DNA from: a virus
IMG/VR virus record: IMGVR_UViG_3300024518_003520
Location: 1-38,862 of that record
Length of the DNA stretch: 38,862 nucleotides
Strand: one strand, 5' to 3'
Position 1 is the first letter of the stretch. Each line of letters begins with the position of its first letter. Under the pieces are notes generated by a model that ran no database searches, was not told the origin of the DNA, and saw nothing but the letters and a program-made list of their open reading frames with translations. This document shows positions 1 through 6,653 of this stretch, one piece after another. The position numbers were made by a program, and so were the translations under genes.

Positions 1-40
1 CCCTGGCCCCCCTCTGAGCCTCCCGCCGGCTCTCTATATG

Positions 41-427
41 TCATGCTAGCCTGCAACCTTCACCGTCCCGCTTGAATCCGCGGTCCGTGACCGAAAACCA
101 CTGCTGCGGGCCGCGCCATGCCTCGTACGCACGGACGAGGTTCGCAGACTCTCGCTCTGGATAGCCGCGAAGCTTGGCCACAACCACCGCAGCGACCTTT
201 ACGGCCACATGGTCGCATGATACTTCCTGCTCTAGCAGGCTCCCCGATTGAAGGAGCCGACGGTCGGCGGCAACCTCTCGCAGACGTCGGGTCGCTTCCG
301 CAGCCACCGGTCGGTCACAGAACTGTTCGTCCCGGTACAGCGAGGCCATCCCGTCCAGTTGCTCGAACGGATCATCGATCATCGCGTCCATGTCCCGCAC
401 GTCCTGGGCTGTGTAGCTGACGCCCAT
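41..427 (-). CDS. hypothetical protein, 128 aa
   Basis: I do not recognise this protein. It begins MGVSYTAQDV, is acidic at the N-terminus (DMDAMIDDPFEQLD) and has a central helical stretch rich in Ala, Val, Leu and Lys (HVAVKVAAVVVAKLRG), which could be a small helical DNA- or protein-binding domain. Two ATGs are possible, at 439 and 427. I choose 427 because the first ATG forms part of a strong GGAGGTGAGG Shine-Dalgarno that sits correctly for the second. It is the first gene after the repeat-rich region 428-908, so those repeats may control it. It is the last gene on the strand before the window edge. Confidence 0.6.
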   Translation of the reverse strand: MGVSYTAQDVRDMDAMIDDPFEQLDGMASLYRDEQFCDRPVAAEATRRLREVAADRRLLQSGSLLEQEVSCDHVAVKVAAVVVAKLRGYPERESANLVRAYEAWRGPQQWFSVTDRGFKRDGEGCRLA

Positions 428-541
428 CCTCACCTCCATAGATAGTTAACACTCGCCGTAGTAGTAGGGCCTGTGACATCCGTGCGATTCGCCACGGGCC
501 AGCCATAAACCCTTGACGCACAAGTGGTTAGCGACCTGCCC

Positions 542-688
542 CCTGTCACTTCCCTGTGATATCCTCTGTGCGTTCCGCCCTTGTTGCCAACAGGCTGTGC
601 CCATGCAGTCGTGCGCCTGTGACACACTGGCCATGATATCACAGGAATCGCACGAATATCACAGAGGATATCACAGGAATGTGACAGG
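542..688. repeat. 29-bp inverted repeat with internal GATATCACAGG copies
   Basis: The left arm 542-570 and right arm 660-688 are inverted copies matching at 27 of 29 positions, each carrying CCTGTCAC and CCTGTGATATCC. Between and within the arms, GATATCACAGGAAT recurs as a direct repeat at 635-648 and 667-680, 32 bp apart (about three helical turns), with a degenerate AATATCACAG at 655. A further CCTGTGACATC lies at 470-480. The shared core looks like a protein binding site present about six times. The arms are too far apart (89 bp) for an ordinary transcription terminator. Confidence 0.7.
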
Positions 689-732
689 CTGGAAGTCCAC
701 CGTGGATGCTGCGGCGACCGACGGCGAGCTAC

Positions 733-776
733 CGTAGACCTCTCGTAGACCTCTCGTAGACCTCTCGTAGACCTCC
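733..776. repeat. tandem 11-bp iterons, 4 copies (CGTAGACCTCT)
   Basis: Four head-to-tail copies start at 733, 744, 755 and 766. The first three are identical and the last differs only in its final base. The period matches one turn of B-DNA, so a bound protein would sit on one face. Confidence 0.85.
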
Positions 777-792
777 CACCGCGCATCATGGG

Positions 793-825
793 TTGTGTCA
801 GTTGTGTCAGTTCTGTCAGTTCTGA
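793..825. repeat. tandem 9-bp repeats (TTGTGTCAG / TTCTGTCAG)
   Basis: Units start at 793, 802 and 811, with a truncated fourth (TTCTGAG) at 820. The third unit differs from the first two at one base. The array lies between the two 11-bp arrays. Confidence 0.8.
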
Positions 826-867
826 GCCCATAACTGCCCCAAATCGTTCGAAAACACCACCAAACGG

Positions 868-900
868 CATCTGACCGACATCTGACCGACATCTGACCGA
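868..900. repeat. tandem 11-bp iterons, 3 copies (CATCTGACCGA)
   Basis: Three perfect head-to-tail copies start at 868, 879 and 890. They end eight bases before the stop codon of the lipoprotein gene at 909. The period equals that of the array at 733-776 but the sequence is unrelated. Confidence 0.85.
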
Positions 901-908
901 CAGCAGCC

Positions 909-1220
909 TCACAGGCCGCCCAATGGCCCGCCCATCCAACCGGCGAACCTCTCGACGTCCGAGGCCCACTCGTCCCGCTGCAGTCGTGCGAAGTCCGCTA
1001 GATCACAGTCTAGGTCCCCGTCCAGGTCGCCCAGGGTCCAGGCCGTGACCCACGCACCAGGCAGCGGTACGCCATCCCCATACACCGTGCCGGAGATCGT
1101 GCACGTGGGTGGCCCGATCTCGCTGGCGTCACGCGATGGGACGATGATCGGCCGCCGGTGAGCCCCACAGCCGCCGAGCAGGACAGCCGGCCAGACCAGT
1201 AGGTGGGTTTGGCCCCTCAA
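909..1220 (-). CDS. lipoprotein with carboxypeptidase-regulatory-like and dockerin-like segments
   Basis: This 103-residue protein starts with a TTG that overlaps the upstream stop (TTGA). Residues 1-18 form a lipoprotein signal peptide: MRGQTH, a hydrophobic LLVWPAVLL, then the lipobox LGGC. After the lipidated Cys, residues around 39-57 (CTISGTVYGDGVPLPGAWVTAW) resemble the start of a carboxypeptidase regulatory-like or CNA-B beta-sandwich. Residues around 61-82 (GDLDGDLDCDLADFARLQ) resemble a dockerin/EF-hand calcium loop of the kind frequent in Planctomycetota secreted proteins. It may act at the cell envelope, for example in superinfection exclusion or as an outer-membrane spanin. The start is the weak point; no ATG gives a signal peptide. 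Confidence 0.6.
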   Translation of the reverse strand: MRGQTHLLVWPAVLLGGCGAHRRPIIVPSRDASEIGPPTCTISGTVYGDGVPLPGAWVTAWTLGDLDGDLDCDLADFARLQRDEWASDVERFAGWMGGPLGGL

Positions 1221-1306
1221 GAGTACACGTCCGGGTCACTCGGAAGCCGGGACGTCACGCCCAGCATCCAGAAGCCAACCCGCACAGTGAGGCTACCCAG
1301 CCACAT
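1217..1306 (-). CDS. possible 29-aa hydrophobic peptide
   Basis: This short frame begins at an ATG preceded by GGTGGCGG and ends in the TGA that overlaps the TTG start of the lipoprotein gene. It overlaps the end of the upstream gene by 14 bases. The peptide has a hydrophobic N-terminal half (MWLGSLTVRVGFWMLGV) and a polar tail. Its place between two coupled genes is the main support. It could be a translational leader or a small membrane peptide. Confidence 0.35.
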   Translation of the reverse strand: MWLGSLTVRVGFWMLGVTSRLPSDPDVYS

Positions 1307-1739
1307 CCGCCACCGACGCCGGCGACCCAAGGCAACCGCTATCCTCGCGTTCGTTGATAACCTGTTCCGGCCTGCACGAATCACTAACGGATGCGTCCGC
1401 ATTGCACACCTCAATCACAGGGTCGAAGCACCAGGCGATGCACGAGTACCGCCACGAGCCGTCCTGCATCGCTCTGTGCAGCGACACCAGAGCCGTCGAC
1501 CCACCAATGCCCTGTGCATCTAACTCCGGGTGGATGTCCTCCAGCCGATGGTACTGTGTCTCGCACAGACGCCGGTCGCTATCGAACATGAACGTGTACC
1601 GTACCACCGGAGACTCATGCCAACTGGTACCGGCTGGTGTCGGTGGCGCCACCCGCCCACAACTGCGACACGGATCGCCAACACACCATTCGATCGATCG
1701 CGTGCTGTGCAGGGTTCCCTCTACGATTTCCATGTTCAT
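1293..1739 (-). CDS. hypothetical Cys-rich protein, 148 aa
   Basis: Not recognised. The start ATG at 1739 overlaps the stop of the resolvase gene (ATGA) and follows GAGGGGTG. The N-terminal third carries C-x4-C-x2-C-G (CVGDPCRSCG) and further Cys residues follow (RRLCETQ, YSCIAWC, EVCNAD, DSCRP). A small metal-binding or disulfide-stabilised domain is therefore likely. A second in-frame ATG at 1733 is also possible. It sits between the RuvC-like gene and the lipoprotein gene. Confidence 0.6.
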   Translation of the reverse strand: MNMEIVEGTLHSTRSIEWCVGDPCRSCGRVAPPTPAGTSWHESPVVRYTFMFDSDRRLCETQYHRLEDIHPELDAQGIGGSTALVSLHRAMQDGSWRYSCIAWCFDPVIEVCNADASVSDSCRPEQVINEREDSGCLGSPASVADVAG

Positions 1740-2434
1740 TTCACACCCCTCATCTTGCGCTCGGGCAGCAGCACCACGGACCGGCTAGGCGCCTGGCACA
1801 CGGAACACGGGCACGTGTCTCGATCGCTACCCCACACGTGCCGACAGGACGGACAGCGGTGGTCGTAGCGTGGTACGCGGGTCTGCGTGTGCTCAGCGAT
1901 AAGCGCCTCTTTGCGGCACTTCGCGAGGAACCAACCGCCGAGCGTCACTGCGTCGCTACCGTCGCCGCCGGTATCGTCGTGGGTCTCGCGCCAGGCGTGA
2001 TAGACCGGCTCCAGCATCGCCCGCTGTGCGCGGGCGGCCTTCGGGCAGCTCCGCGTCCACGTGTTCGGCTCGACCCGATGGAGTCCGCACAAGCCCCACG
2101 CCTGGATGGTTCGGGTGATGCACCCGACGGCATATCCGTAGCGTGCCAGGCCGTGCATGCGCTCTTCATGGCCCCACCCCTGGTGCAACCCAGGCATCTC
2201 GATAACCGCGTGGTGTGGCTGATGCCGGCGTAACTCGTCGCACAGGTCCTCGCACATGCGGTCCGTTCGTACAAGGTAGTCTCGGGAGCCGGGGCCTCGA
2301 GTCACGCCCACCATTAGCAGCGTCCCGTCAAAGCCGAACATGGCGACGCCGGTGGCGGTGCTCGACGGGTCGACAGCCACGCAGTACACGGGGACGGTCG
2401 GCTTGCTCTGTTCAAAGATAGGTCGCCCAACCAT
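1736..2434 (-). CDS. RuvC-like Holliday junction resolvase with C-terminal zinc ribbon
   Basis: This 232-residue protein shows the RNase H-fold resolvase pattern. The first acidic residue is Asp22 in VAVDPSSTATG, the second is Glu79 in HHAVIEMP, and Asp158 and Asp161 sit in GGDGSDAVTLG, the terminal D-x-x-D helix. Such enzymes cut branched DNA and, in phages, resolve recombination intermediates before packaging. After residue 190 a five-Cys module (CPSC, then CPCSVC at 208-213) is appended, which RuvC-family proteins normally lack and which could be a DNA-binding zinc ribbon. The gene overlaps its upstream neighbour by one base (TGATG), so translation is probably coupled. Confidence 0.7.
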   Translation of the reverse strand: MVGRPIFEQSKPTVPVYCVAVDPSSTATGVAMFGFDGTLLMVGVTRGPGSRDYLVRTDRMCEDLCDELRRHQPHHAVIEMPGLHQGWGHEERMHGLARYGYAVGCITRTIQAWGLCGLHRVEPNTWTRSCPKAARAQRAMLEPVYHAWRETHDDTGGDGSDAVTLGGWFLAKCRKEALIAEHTQTRVPRYDHRCPSCRHVWGSDRDTCPCSVCQAPSRSVVLLPERKMRGVK

Positions 2435-2703
2435 CAGACGCCCCCAACCGCGACGTAACCCCTAAACACCGCAGCCCGCAGGCGCATCGGTGGCACCTCG
2501 TACTCTGCCGTTACGGTCGGCAAGTCCTTCATCTTCTCCACCTTGCCCAACTGCGGATCCGCTATCCGCATGACCAACACAGCGCAGCCGCGGCGGTCGT
2601 CCTCGACGCGCAGCCCTACCACGTCCGTCGACTCAGGGAGGCCCAGCTCGCGCTTGAGCACCTCCGCGTCAATCCTCATCTCGGCGACTCTCGCTCCGGC
2701 CAT
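2434..2703 (-). CDS. small conserved protein, paralogue of 8546-8839 and 10026-10298
   Basis: This 89-residue protein shares a layout with two other genes here. A helix (IDAEVLKREL) is followed by GLPESTDVVGLRV, a beta-strand segment ending in a DP motif (VLVMRIADPQL), and a closing VTAEYEV. The function is unknown. The reading frame starts at an ATG preceded by TAAGGGGCTAGCG, a variant of the stop/Shine-Dalgarno/start junction seen throughout the accessory block. Confidence 0.6.
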   Translation of the reverse strand: MAGARVAEMRIDAEVLKRELGLPESTDVVGLRVEDDRRGCAVLVMRIADPQLGKVEKMKDLPTVTAEYEVPPMRLRAAVFRGYVAVGGV

Positions 2704-2713
2704 CGCTAGCCCC

Positions 2714-3079
2714 TTACTCTACAGGATACATCGCACAGACCACACGCAGGCGGTCCTCTGCGTTGACCACGTCGTCGATAGCCTCCCGCCACATCCCAGC
2801 GTCGCCCACCAAGTCCCGGTCCCACACGCCCCCACGCTCCGTGTACACCGGCAGTATCTTTGTGGGCACGCCCATCGCCTCGAACAGCTTCGCGGCCATC
2901 TTGGCTTGTGGCACAGGACCCCATCGGCAATGCCGCAGGTCGGATAGATACCTCGCCGTAATGCCGCATCGCGTGGCGAGGTCCGAGCCTGTCATGCCGC
3001 GCGCAGCCTGCACGGCGCGGACGGCATGCGCGAACCGCGAGATCGGTGGGGCCACCAGGCGCGGCCGCGGTTGGCTCAT
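2714..3079 (-). CDS. XRE-family helix-turn-helix regulator
   Basis: This 121-residue protein has an N-terminal helix-turn-helix of the Cro/CI type around residues 15-60: FAHAVRAVQAARGMTGSDLATRCGITARYLSDLR, where SDLATRCGI and ARYLSDL form the turn and recognition helix. The rest is an acidic C-terminal part (VWDRDLVGDAGMWREAIDDV). The ATG at 3079 overlaps the upstream TGA (ATGA), which decides the start over longer frames. It probably binds operators in the phage, the repeat-flanked promoter near 15760 or the repeat region 428-908 being obvious candidates, but no target is shown by sequence. Confidence 0.7.
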   Translation of the reverse strand: MSQPRPRLVAPPISRFAHAVRAVQAARGMTGSDLATRCGITARYLSDLRHCRWGPVPQAKMAAKLFEAMGVPTKILPVYTERGGVWDRDLVGDAGMWREAIDDVVNAEDRLRVVCAMYPVE

Positions 3080-3327
3080 TCGTCCATCCCCAATAGCGCC
3101 GGCGTCACACGCGGGAATGTCGACGCAAGCAACGCCTCTTGACGCTGCAGGAAATGATCCACCAGCTCCCGTGTGTATTGCACCTCGTGCTCGAGCACCG
3201 ACAGACGGACATGCACAGTCCCGATCCCAGCGACAAACGCAATACACGCGCCAACCAGCGTTCCGACAACCTGGAGGTTCATATACGAATGGGGGGTCAG
3301 CTTCGTCTCGGTCCCGTTCCCAGCCAT
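3076..3327 (-). CDS. small membrane protein with transmembrane helix and coiled coil
   Basis: In this 83-residue protein, residues 17-40 (NLQVVGTLVGACIAFVAGIGTVHV) form one membrane helix. A heptad-like amphipathic region follows (RLSVLEHEVQYTRELVDHFLQRQEALL). This layout is shared by XhlA-type holin partners and inner-membrane spanins, so a lysis role is possible. The function is not proven. It is preceded by the HNH gene (stop TAA, four bases upstream of the start) and coupled to the XRE gene. Confidence 0.55.
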   Translation of the reverse strand: MAGNGTETKLTPHSYMNLQVVGTLVGACIAFVAGIGTVHVRLSVLEHEVQYTRELVDHFLQRQEALLASTFPRVTPALLGMDE

Positions 3328-3330
3328 GCT

Positions 3331-3681
3331 TTACCGTCTCCGTTTAGGGCGGCCGAAGCCGCCATCCTCCATGCAGGTCTTGCGGCTGTGGCAGGATCCA
3401 CACAGCGCCTGCAGGTTCGACATTTCATAGCTTCCGCCGTCGGCCACCGGCACCACGTGGTCAACGTGTGTCGCAGGCTGTCGGCACCCGCGTCCCTGGC
3501 ACACGCGGTTCGCCGCTAGCACAATCGCACGGATTTTAGGCCAGGCGTCCGCCCCCCCGTACCCCCTGTCCTTTGACGATGGCCGCACCTTGAGCGGTGG
3601 CATGCACGCCTTGCAGTAGGTGGTGTGAACTAGGGCACCGCATCCAGGGCGGGCACACGGTTTCGGTAGCCTGTTTGGCAC
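3331..3681 (-). CDS. HNH endonuclease
   Basis: This 116-residue protein starts with GTG preceded by GGAG at eight bases. The N-terminal zinc-binding Cys pairs (CARPGC, CKAC) precede a standard HNH core: THVDHVVPVADGG with the metal-binding DH, then NLQALCGSCHSRKT. Phage HNH proteins of this class usually sit beside the terminase and help cleave DNA during packaging, or act as homing nucleases. Here the gene is far from the terminase in linear coordinates, embedded in the early/accessory block, which is unusual. Confidence 0.85.
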   Translation of the reverse strand: MPNRLPKPCARPGCGALVHTTYCKACMPPLKVRPSSKDRGYGGADAWPKIRAIVLAANRVCQGRGCRQPATHVDHVVPVADGGSYEMSNLQALCGSCHSRKTCMEDGGFGRPKRRR

Positions 3682-3758
3682 CGTCGTGGCTCCAAAATGG
3701 GCGGCCCAGGGTAAGCAAGGTGTTCCGTCCCCAGGCCGCCACGCTCGTGCGAATGCTG

Positions 3759-3953
3759 TCAGCCGTCGGCGTGCGTCGCCACGGCTGTAGCATTCGCAAT
3801 GTCCTCGAAGGCGAAATCGTCCGCCACGCCAGTCGCATGTGCCTTAGCCGTGAACGTGCACGACACCTCGACCGTGCCATCGAACGTCTTGCACCCGCCG
3901 ATCATGCACAGGCACATGATCAGCCCGATACTCGCTACCGTGTAGCTCTTCAT
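3759..3953 (-). CDS. small lipoprotein, 64 aa
   Basis: The peptide begins MKSYTVASIGLIMCLCMIGGCKTFDG. It has a Lys-containing n-region, a hydrophobic core and a lipobox (IGGC) at residues 18-21, leaving a 43-residue secreted part. The ATG at 3953 has an ideal GGAGG eight bases upstream, which outweighs the longer frame. A short lipoprotein close to a small transmembrane protein (3076-3327) suggests a spanin pair, although the HNH gene lies between them. The secreted part is not recognised. Confidence 0.6.
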   Translation of the reverse strand: MKSYTVASIGLIMCLCMIGGCKTFDGTVEVSCTFTAKAHATGVADDFAFEDIANATAVATHADG

Positions 3954-4029
3954 CTGAGGTCCTCCAAAAGAAACGCTGTAGCACTCTGACACATCCTACT
4001 CGGATACGTGGGAATCGCTAGCGACGCGG

Positions 4030-4689
4030 CTAGGCCTCGTTTTCCCGTGCTTGTGACTTCATGCTTTCGAGCATGCCTTCTAATACTTTCACGTCCGATA
4101 TCTCCTCCAGCTCTGACACAGTCTTGAGGCTGCCGGCCCGGAGGAGGAGGAGGTGTCCCTTTACGTTGTCGGCTTCCAGCCTGTAAACCTCTGCGCATCG
4201 GCGGCGCAGGTTCGCAACACGATTCGCCGGGTCCTCTTGTGCTGTCTCCGGCACTACCGCCGGGACCACGGCTTGTGCCCGCCCGATCGCCACGGCCAGG
4301 GCCTCGACGTCGCCACCGCTTGCGGTTGCAGCCGCCGCCAAGTCCTGCACCGGTCCAGCGGCTGTGCAGAGCGCCCGCCGCGCCGAGATCACCTTCTGTA
4401 GCGCGGCCGCGCCGAAGACCAGCTCAGGGGTACCAGGGCTCCGGCACACAAGGCCCAGGTTGGGGCCGCCGTTCAACAGCAGACCGAGCTGTGCGGCTAC
4501 GAGCAACGCGGTTAGCAGCGCCTCATCCGTGCACGCGTCGGCTCCGGGCACCGTCTGCACGTACGCCTTGAACTCGCTGGCGAACTCACGGGCGCCAGTC
4601 GTGCCCAACGCCATCGGCATGGCCTCAGCCAGTTGCCCGACGACAGCGCTGAGAGACAGCCCCAGCCGGTCCCATCGCTCAGCGGTCAT
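4030..4689 (-). CDS. possible divergent RecT-like ssDNA-annealing protein, 219 aa
   Basis: Residues about 40-105 follow the ordering of RecT-family N-domains. They read CTDEALLTALLVAAQLGLLLN, then GLVCRSPGTPELVFGAAALQKVISARRA, comparable to the RecT pattern 'ESLL-AL--AAQLGLEPN' followed by 'yLvP---G---L--LA-RS'. The C-terminal part is helical and acidic (SELEEISDVKVLEGMLESMKSQ). This is a weak, by-eye resemblance. The start at 4689 is preferred over the ATG at 4698, because GGAGG lies directly before the latter and nine bases before the former. RuvC-like, MmcB-like and HNH proteins in the same block would fit a recombination module. Confidence 0.4.
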   Translation of the reverse strand: MTAERWDRLGLSLSAVVGQLAEAMPMALGTTGAREFASEFKAYVQTVPGADACTDEALLTALLVAAQLGLLLNGGPNLGLVCRSPGTPELVFGAAALQKVISARRALCTAAGPVQDLAAAATASGGDVEALAVAIGRAQAVVPAVVPETAQEDPANRVANLRRRCAEVYRLEADNVKGHLLLLRAGSLKTVSELEEISDVKVLEGMLESMKSQARENEA

Positions 4690-4882
4690 AAGCACCATCC
4701 TCCAGCACTTGCGCGATACGCTCAGCAGTCACAACCATCTCGTCGCAGTCCGCCGGCACGGCCCGGTAGGCAACAGCCCTGCATGGCGGGCACAGCGAGC
4801 GGCAGCCCGGCCGCGGCCGATAGCGGGCACCGCACTCCGGACAGACCTCTGTGAGTTCCTCAAGATTCAAGTCACCGTCCAT
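4679..4882 (-). CDS. zinc-ribbon mini-protein, 67 aa
   Basis: Residues 14-34 carry C-x2-C and C-x2-C pairs (CPECGAR, SLCPPC), a typical zinc ribbon, followed by an amphipathic helix (VVTAERIAQVLED). GGAGAATGCG precedes the ATG. It overlaps the start of the next gene by about ten bases, so the two are probably co-translated. Function unknown. Such mini-proteins recur through this block. Confidence 0.6.
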   Translation of the reverse strand: MDGDLNLEELTEVCPECGARYRPRPGCRSLCPPCRAVAYRAVPADCDEMVVTAERIAQVLEDGAYDR

Positions 4883-4971
4883 CGCATTCTCCAGCGACGG
4901 GCGGGCGCCCGGTGCATCCCAGCTACGCCCAGGCTCAACGCCCCTTAGCGCACGAGCGCCCGCACATCGTC

Positions 4972-5688
4972 CTAGACCCCTGTCTGATCACGTCCTGTCA
5001 GCGACCGAGCCGACTGCCTGTCGGCTCGGTCATGGTCGAGCCAGCTCGGCAGACCATCCCACGTCCGCCCGTCCAGCTCGCCGCCGTTGTACGCAAACGG
5101 GACACGCCGCTCAACGCACTTGTCCCGGATGCCACGCACCCAATCAAGCTCCATCGCACGGGCTCCGACGCCCGTCTCGCGACCCACGTACACCCAATGC
5201 ATACCAACCACGGGCAGCGAGCGTATCGGGCCGAGCAACGGTTCAACGGCCACATATCGCGTCTTGGCCGGCAGGCTCCGGAGCGTGCGGATCCGATCGA
5301 CATACTCCGCGCTCTCCACCGTCACACCGAGCCACAGGTTGTTCGGCCACGGTAGTACATCGGCTAATTGCGCCGCCACTTGAGGTCGCTTCGTGAGTAT
5401 CTGGTACAGATGCCGCGGGGTGTCGGCGATCGTCTTAAAGACTCGCCGCACAAACGCCGGCGGCACCTCCGCATGGAACAGGTCGCCGAGCTGTGAGACG
5501 AACACCCGCCGCGGATTGCGCCAGCGAGTCGGCCTACGTAAGACGCTCGGATGGATCGTCGGAGTAAAGCTCCGCAGAAAATACGGCGCGCCACCGTGGA
5601 GCGCGTAGCATCGGTCACAGCCGGCGCTGGTGCGGGTGCAGCCGGTGACCGGATCCCATGACTCTGTCGGCAATTCCCTGATGTTCAT
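4972..5688 (-). CDS. DUF5131 (phage Gp37/Gp68-type) protein
   Basis: This 238-residue protein has the full signature of the phage Gp37/Gp68 (DUF5131) family. It reads WDPVTGCTRTSAGCDRCYA at residues 11-29 with its Cys cluster, then FVSQLGDLFHAEVP, ILTKRP, NLWLGVTVES, YVAVEPLLGP, WVYVGRETGVGARAM and a C-terminal LDGRTWDGLP. The spacing suggests a radical-SAM or iron-sulfur TIM-barrel-like fold. The biochemical role is not settled. It is intact and of normal length. An 89-bp gap with a CGGGCGCCCG palindrome lies downstream. Confidence 0.8.
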   Translation of the reverse strand: MNIRELPTESWDPVTGCTRTSAGCDRCYALHGGAPYFLRSFTPTIHPSVLRRPTRWRNPRRVFVSQLGDLFHAEVPPAFVRRVFKTIADTPRHLYQILTKRPQVAAQLADVLPWPNNLWLGVTVESAEYVDRIRTLRSLPAKTRYVAVEPLLGPIRSLPVVGMHWVYVGRETGVGARAMELDWVRGIRDKCVERRVPFAYNGGELDGRTWDGLPSWLDHDRADRQSARSLTGRDQTGV

Positions 5689-5692
5689 CTAT

Positions 5693-6034
5693 TCACGTTG
5701 GGTAACAGAGCAACGCACGCCACTTGCGCAGCAGTTGAACGTGTCGGGCGTATGTATCTTCGTCGGCGACGAGTTCGGCGATGAGTTCGGCGACCATCGT
5801 CTCGTGCTGCGCGGTGTTCCCCTTGTGCCACAGCGTCGCCCACTCTATCCCCGTAGCGTCCGTGCCAATCACAACGGCCGTGCCGGCAAGGACCTGTTGG
5901 ACTAGGTCCGCGCACACGTCGCAGAGCGCGTATCCAGGACTGGCCACTAAGTTGGGGGGTGTGTCGAAGTGGATTCGCCCGATCCGATCACCGTCAATCG
6001 AAGCACCACACCGCCCACATTTTTTATCATTCAC
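5693..6034 (-). CDS. zinc-finger-containing hypothetical protein, 113 aa
   Basis: The GTG start lies inside the end of the previous gene (GTGAATGA). Residues 5-10 (KCGRCG) and a second pair (LCDVCADLVQQVL) form a split treble-clef-like zinc site. The remainder is helical. The layout resembles the protein at 10301-10516. Function unknown. Confidence 0.55.
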   Translation of the reverse strand: MNDKKCGRCGASIDGDRIGRIHFDTPPNLVASPGYALCDVCADLVQQVLAGTAVVIGTDATGIEWATLWHKGNTAQHETMVAELIAELVADEDTYARHVQLLRKWRALLCYPT

Positions 6035-6221
6035 GGTCTATCCCCCATAGTTCCTTACTGCACCTCGGGCAATAGTCGCGCCCCTTGCACCGCGTCCAGC
6101 CGCGTACCTGGTCTCGCCTGCGGCGTCCCGGCGTTCCGTGCCGCGTGGCCGCCGAGCAGCGGTCACACGCCCGCCGCGTCAACAACGCCCAGCCTGTCGG
6201 CACGCGCTTGGTCGTCAACAT
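6027..6221 (-). CDS. basic Cys-containing mini-protein, 64 aa
   Basis: The ATG at 6221 overlaps the end of the upstream gene by seven bases, and the stop overlaps the next GTG start. Cys pairs CDRC and YCPRC flank an Arg-rich segment (HGTPGRRRRDQVRGW). This could be a small nucleic-acid-binding zinc module. Not recognised. Confidence 0.5.
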   Translation of the reverse strand: MLTTKRVPTGWALLTRRACDRCSAATRHGTPGRRRRDQVRGWTRCKGRDYCPRCSKELWGIDRE

Positions 6222-6640
6222 CCGTCGGCCGCCAACGCCTTCTGTTCCGCCAGGTCCTCCGCCGCCTTCACGGCCGCCAGCCGGCCACGCTCAACGCCCC
6301 ACGCGATGCGGAACCGCTCGTGTATCGCCACCAGCACCGCGAGTTCGTCCTCCACCGGAACCCGGAACACGTCTGCCAGAAACTTCGGCGAGAGGTCCCC
6401 TCCGAACCAGCCGACAGAGTATCCGGGTGGCGAAATCAGACCCAGGCCGAATCGGCCGAGCATCACATCGCCCGCGATCGTGAGCCGGCTGGCGAAATTC
6501 GCCAGGTAGATCGCAGCGACTCCTGTATCCCGCCTGCCCAACCTCCAGCATTCAACGCCGAGGTCGCCCCGGGGATCGATCACGTGGTCAGACAGCCGCT
6601 CGGCCATCGTACGGTCAGCCACACAGACATGATTGCTCAT
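6215..6640 (-). CDS. hypothetical phage protein, 141 aa
   Basis: GGGAG precedes the ATG. The middle (LTIAGDVMLGRFGLGLISPPGYSVGWFGGDLSPKFLADVF) has the appearance of a conserved phage family with a GD/GYS/WF pattern that I have seen in small siphophage proteins, but I cannot name it. The C-terminal third is a charged helix (ERFRIAWGVERGRLAAVKAAEDLAE). Function unknown. Confidence 0.6.
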   Translation of the reverse strand: MSNHVCVADRTMAERLSDHVIDPRGDLGVECWRLGRRDTGVAAIYLANFASRLTIAGDVMLGRFGLGLISPPGYSVGWFGGDLSPKFLADVFRVPVEDELAVLVAIHERFRIAWGVERGRLAAVKAAEDLAEQKALAADGC

Positions 6641-6653
6641 AGTCGTAACTCCC

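Larger units (their letters stand above)
428..908. promoter_or_regulatory. gene-free repeat-rich region: candidate origin or master control region
   Basis: This is the only stretch over 300 bases in which I accept no gene. It holds four distinct short-repeat families, listed separately: CCTGTGATATC-type sites in both orientations (470-688), four 11-bp CGTAGACCTCT units (733-776), 9-bp TTGTGTCAG units (793-819 and beyond) and three 11-bp CATCTGACCGA units (868-900). Stacked iterons with 11-bp (one helical turn) spacing are typical of replication-initiator or partition-protein binding regions. I saw no convincing sigma70 promoter. Function is inferred from architecture only; no replication initiator gene is identified in the window. 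Confidence 0.6.

Noticed and set aside
510-545. TTGACG on the plus strand as a -35 promoter element
   Set aside because: No -10 hexamer lies at 16-18 bases, and no plus-strand gene follows.
553-688. CRISPR array
   Set aside because: Repeat units are only 9-14 bases or occur in opposite orientations, spacing is irregular and no cas genes are present.
440-970. Minus-strand frames of 62-179 codons across the repeat region
   Set aside because: They translate the tandem repeats into low-complexity sequence, overlap each other in different frames, and lack ribosome binding sites. The region is better explained as non-coding.
4892-4905. CGGGCGCCCG palindrome as a terminator downstream of the 67-aa gene start region
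   Set aside because: The stem is short, no T-run follows on the minus strand, and the gene order suggests continuous transcription. It may be chance in GC-rich sequence.
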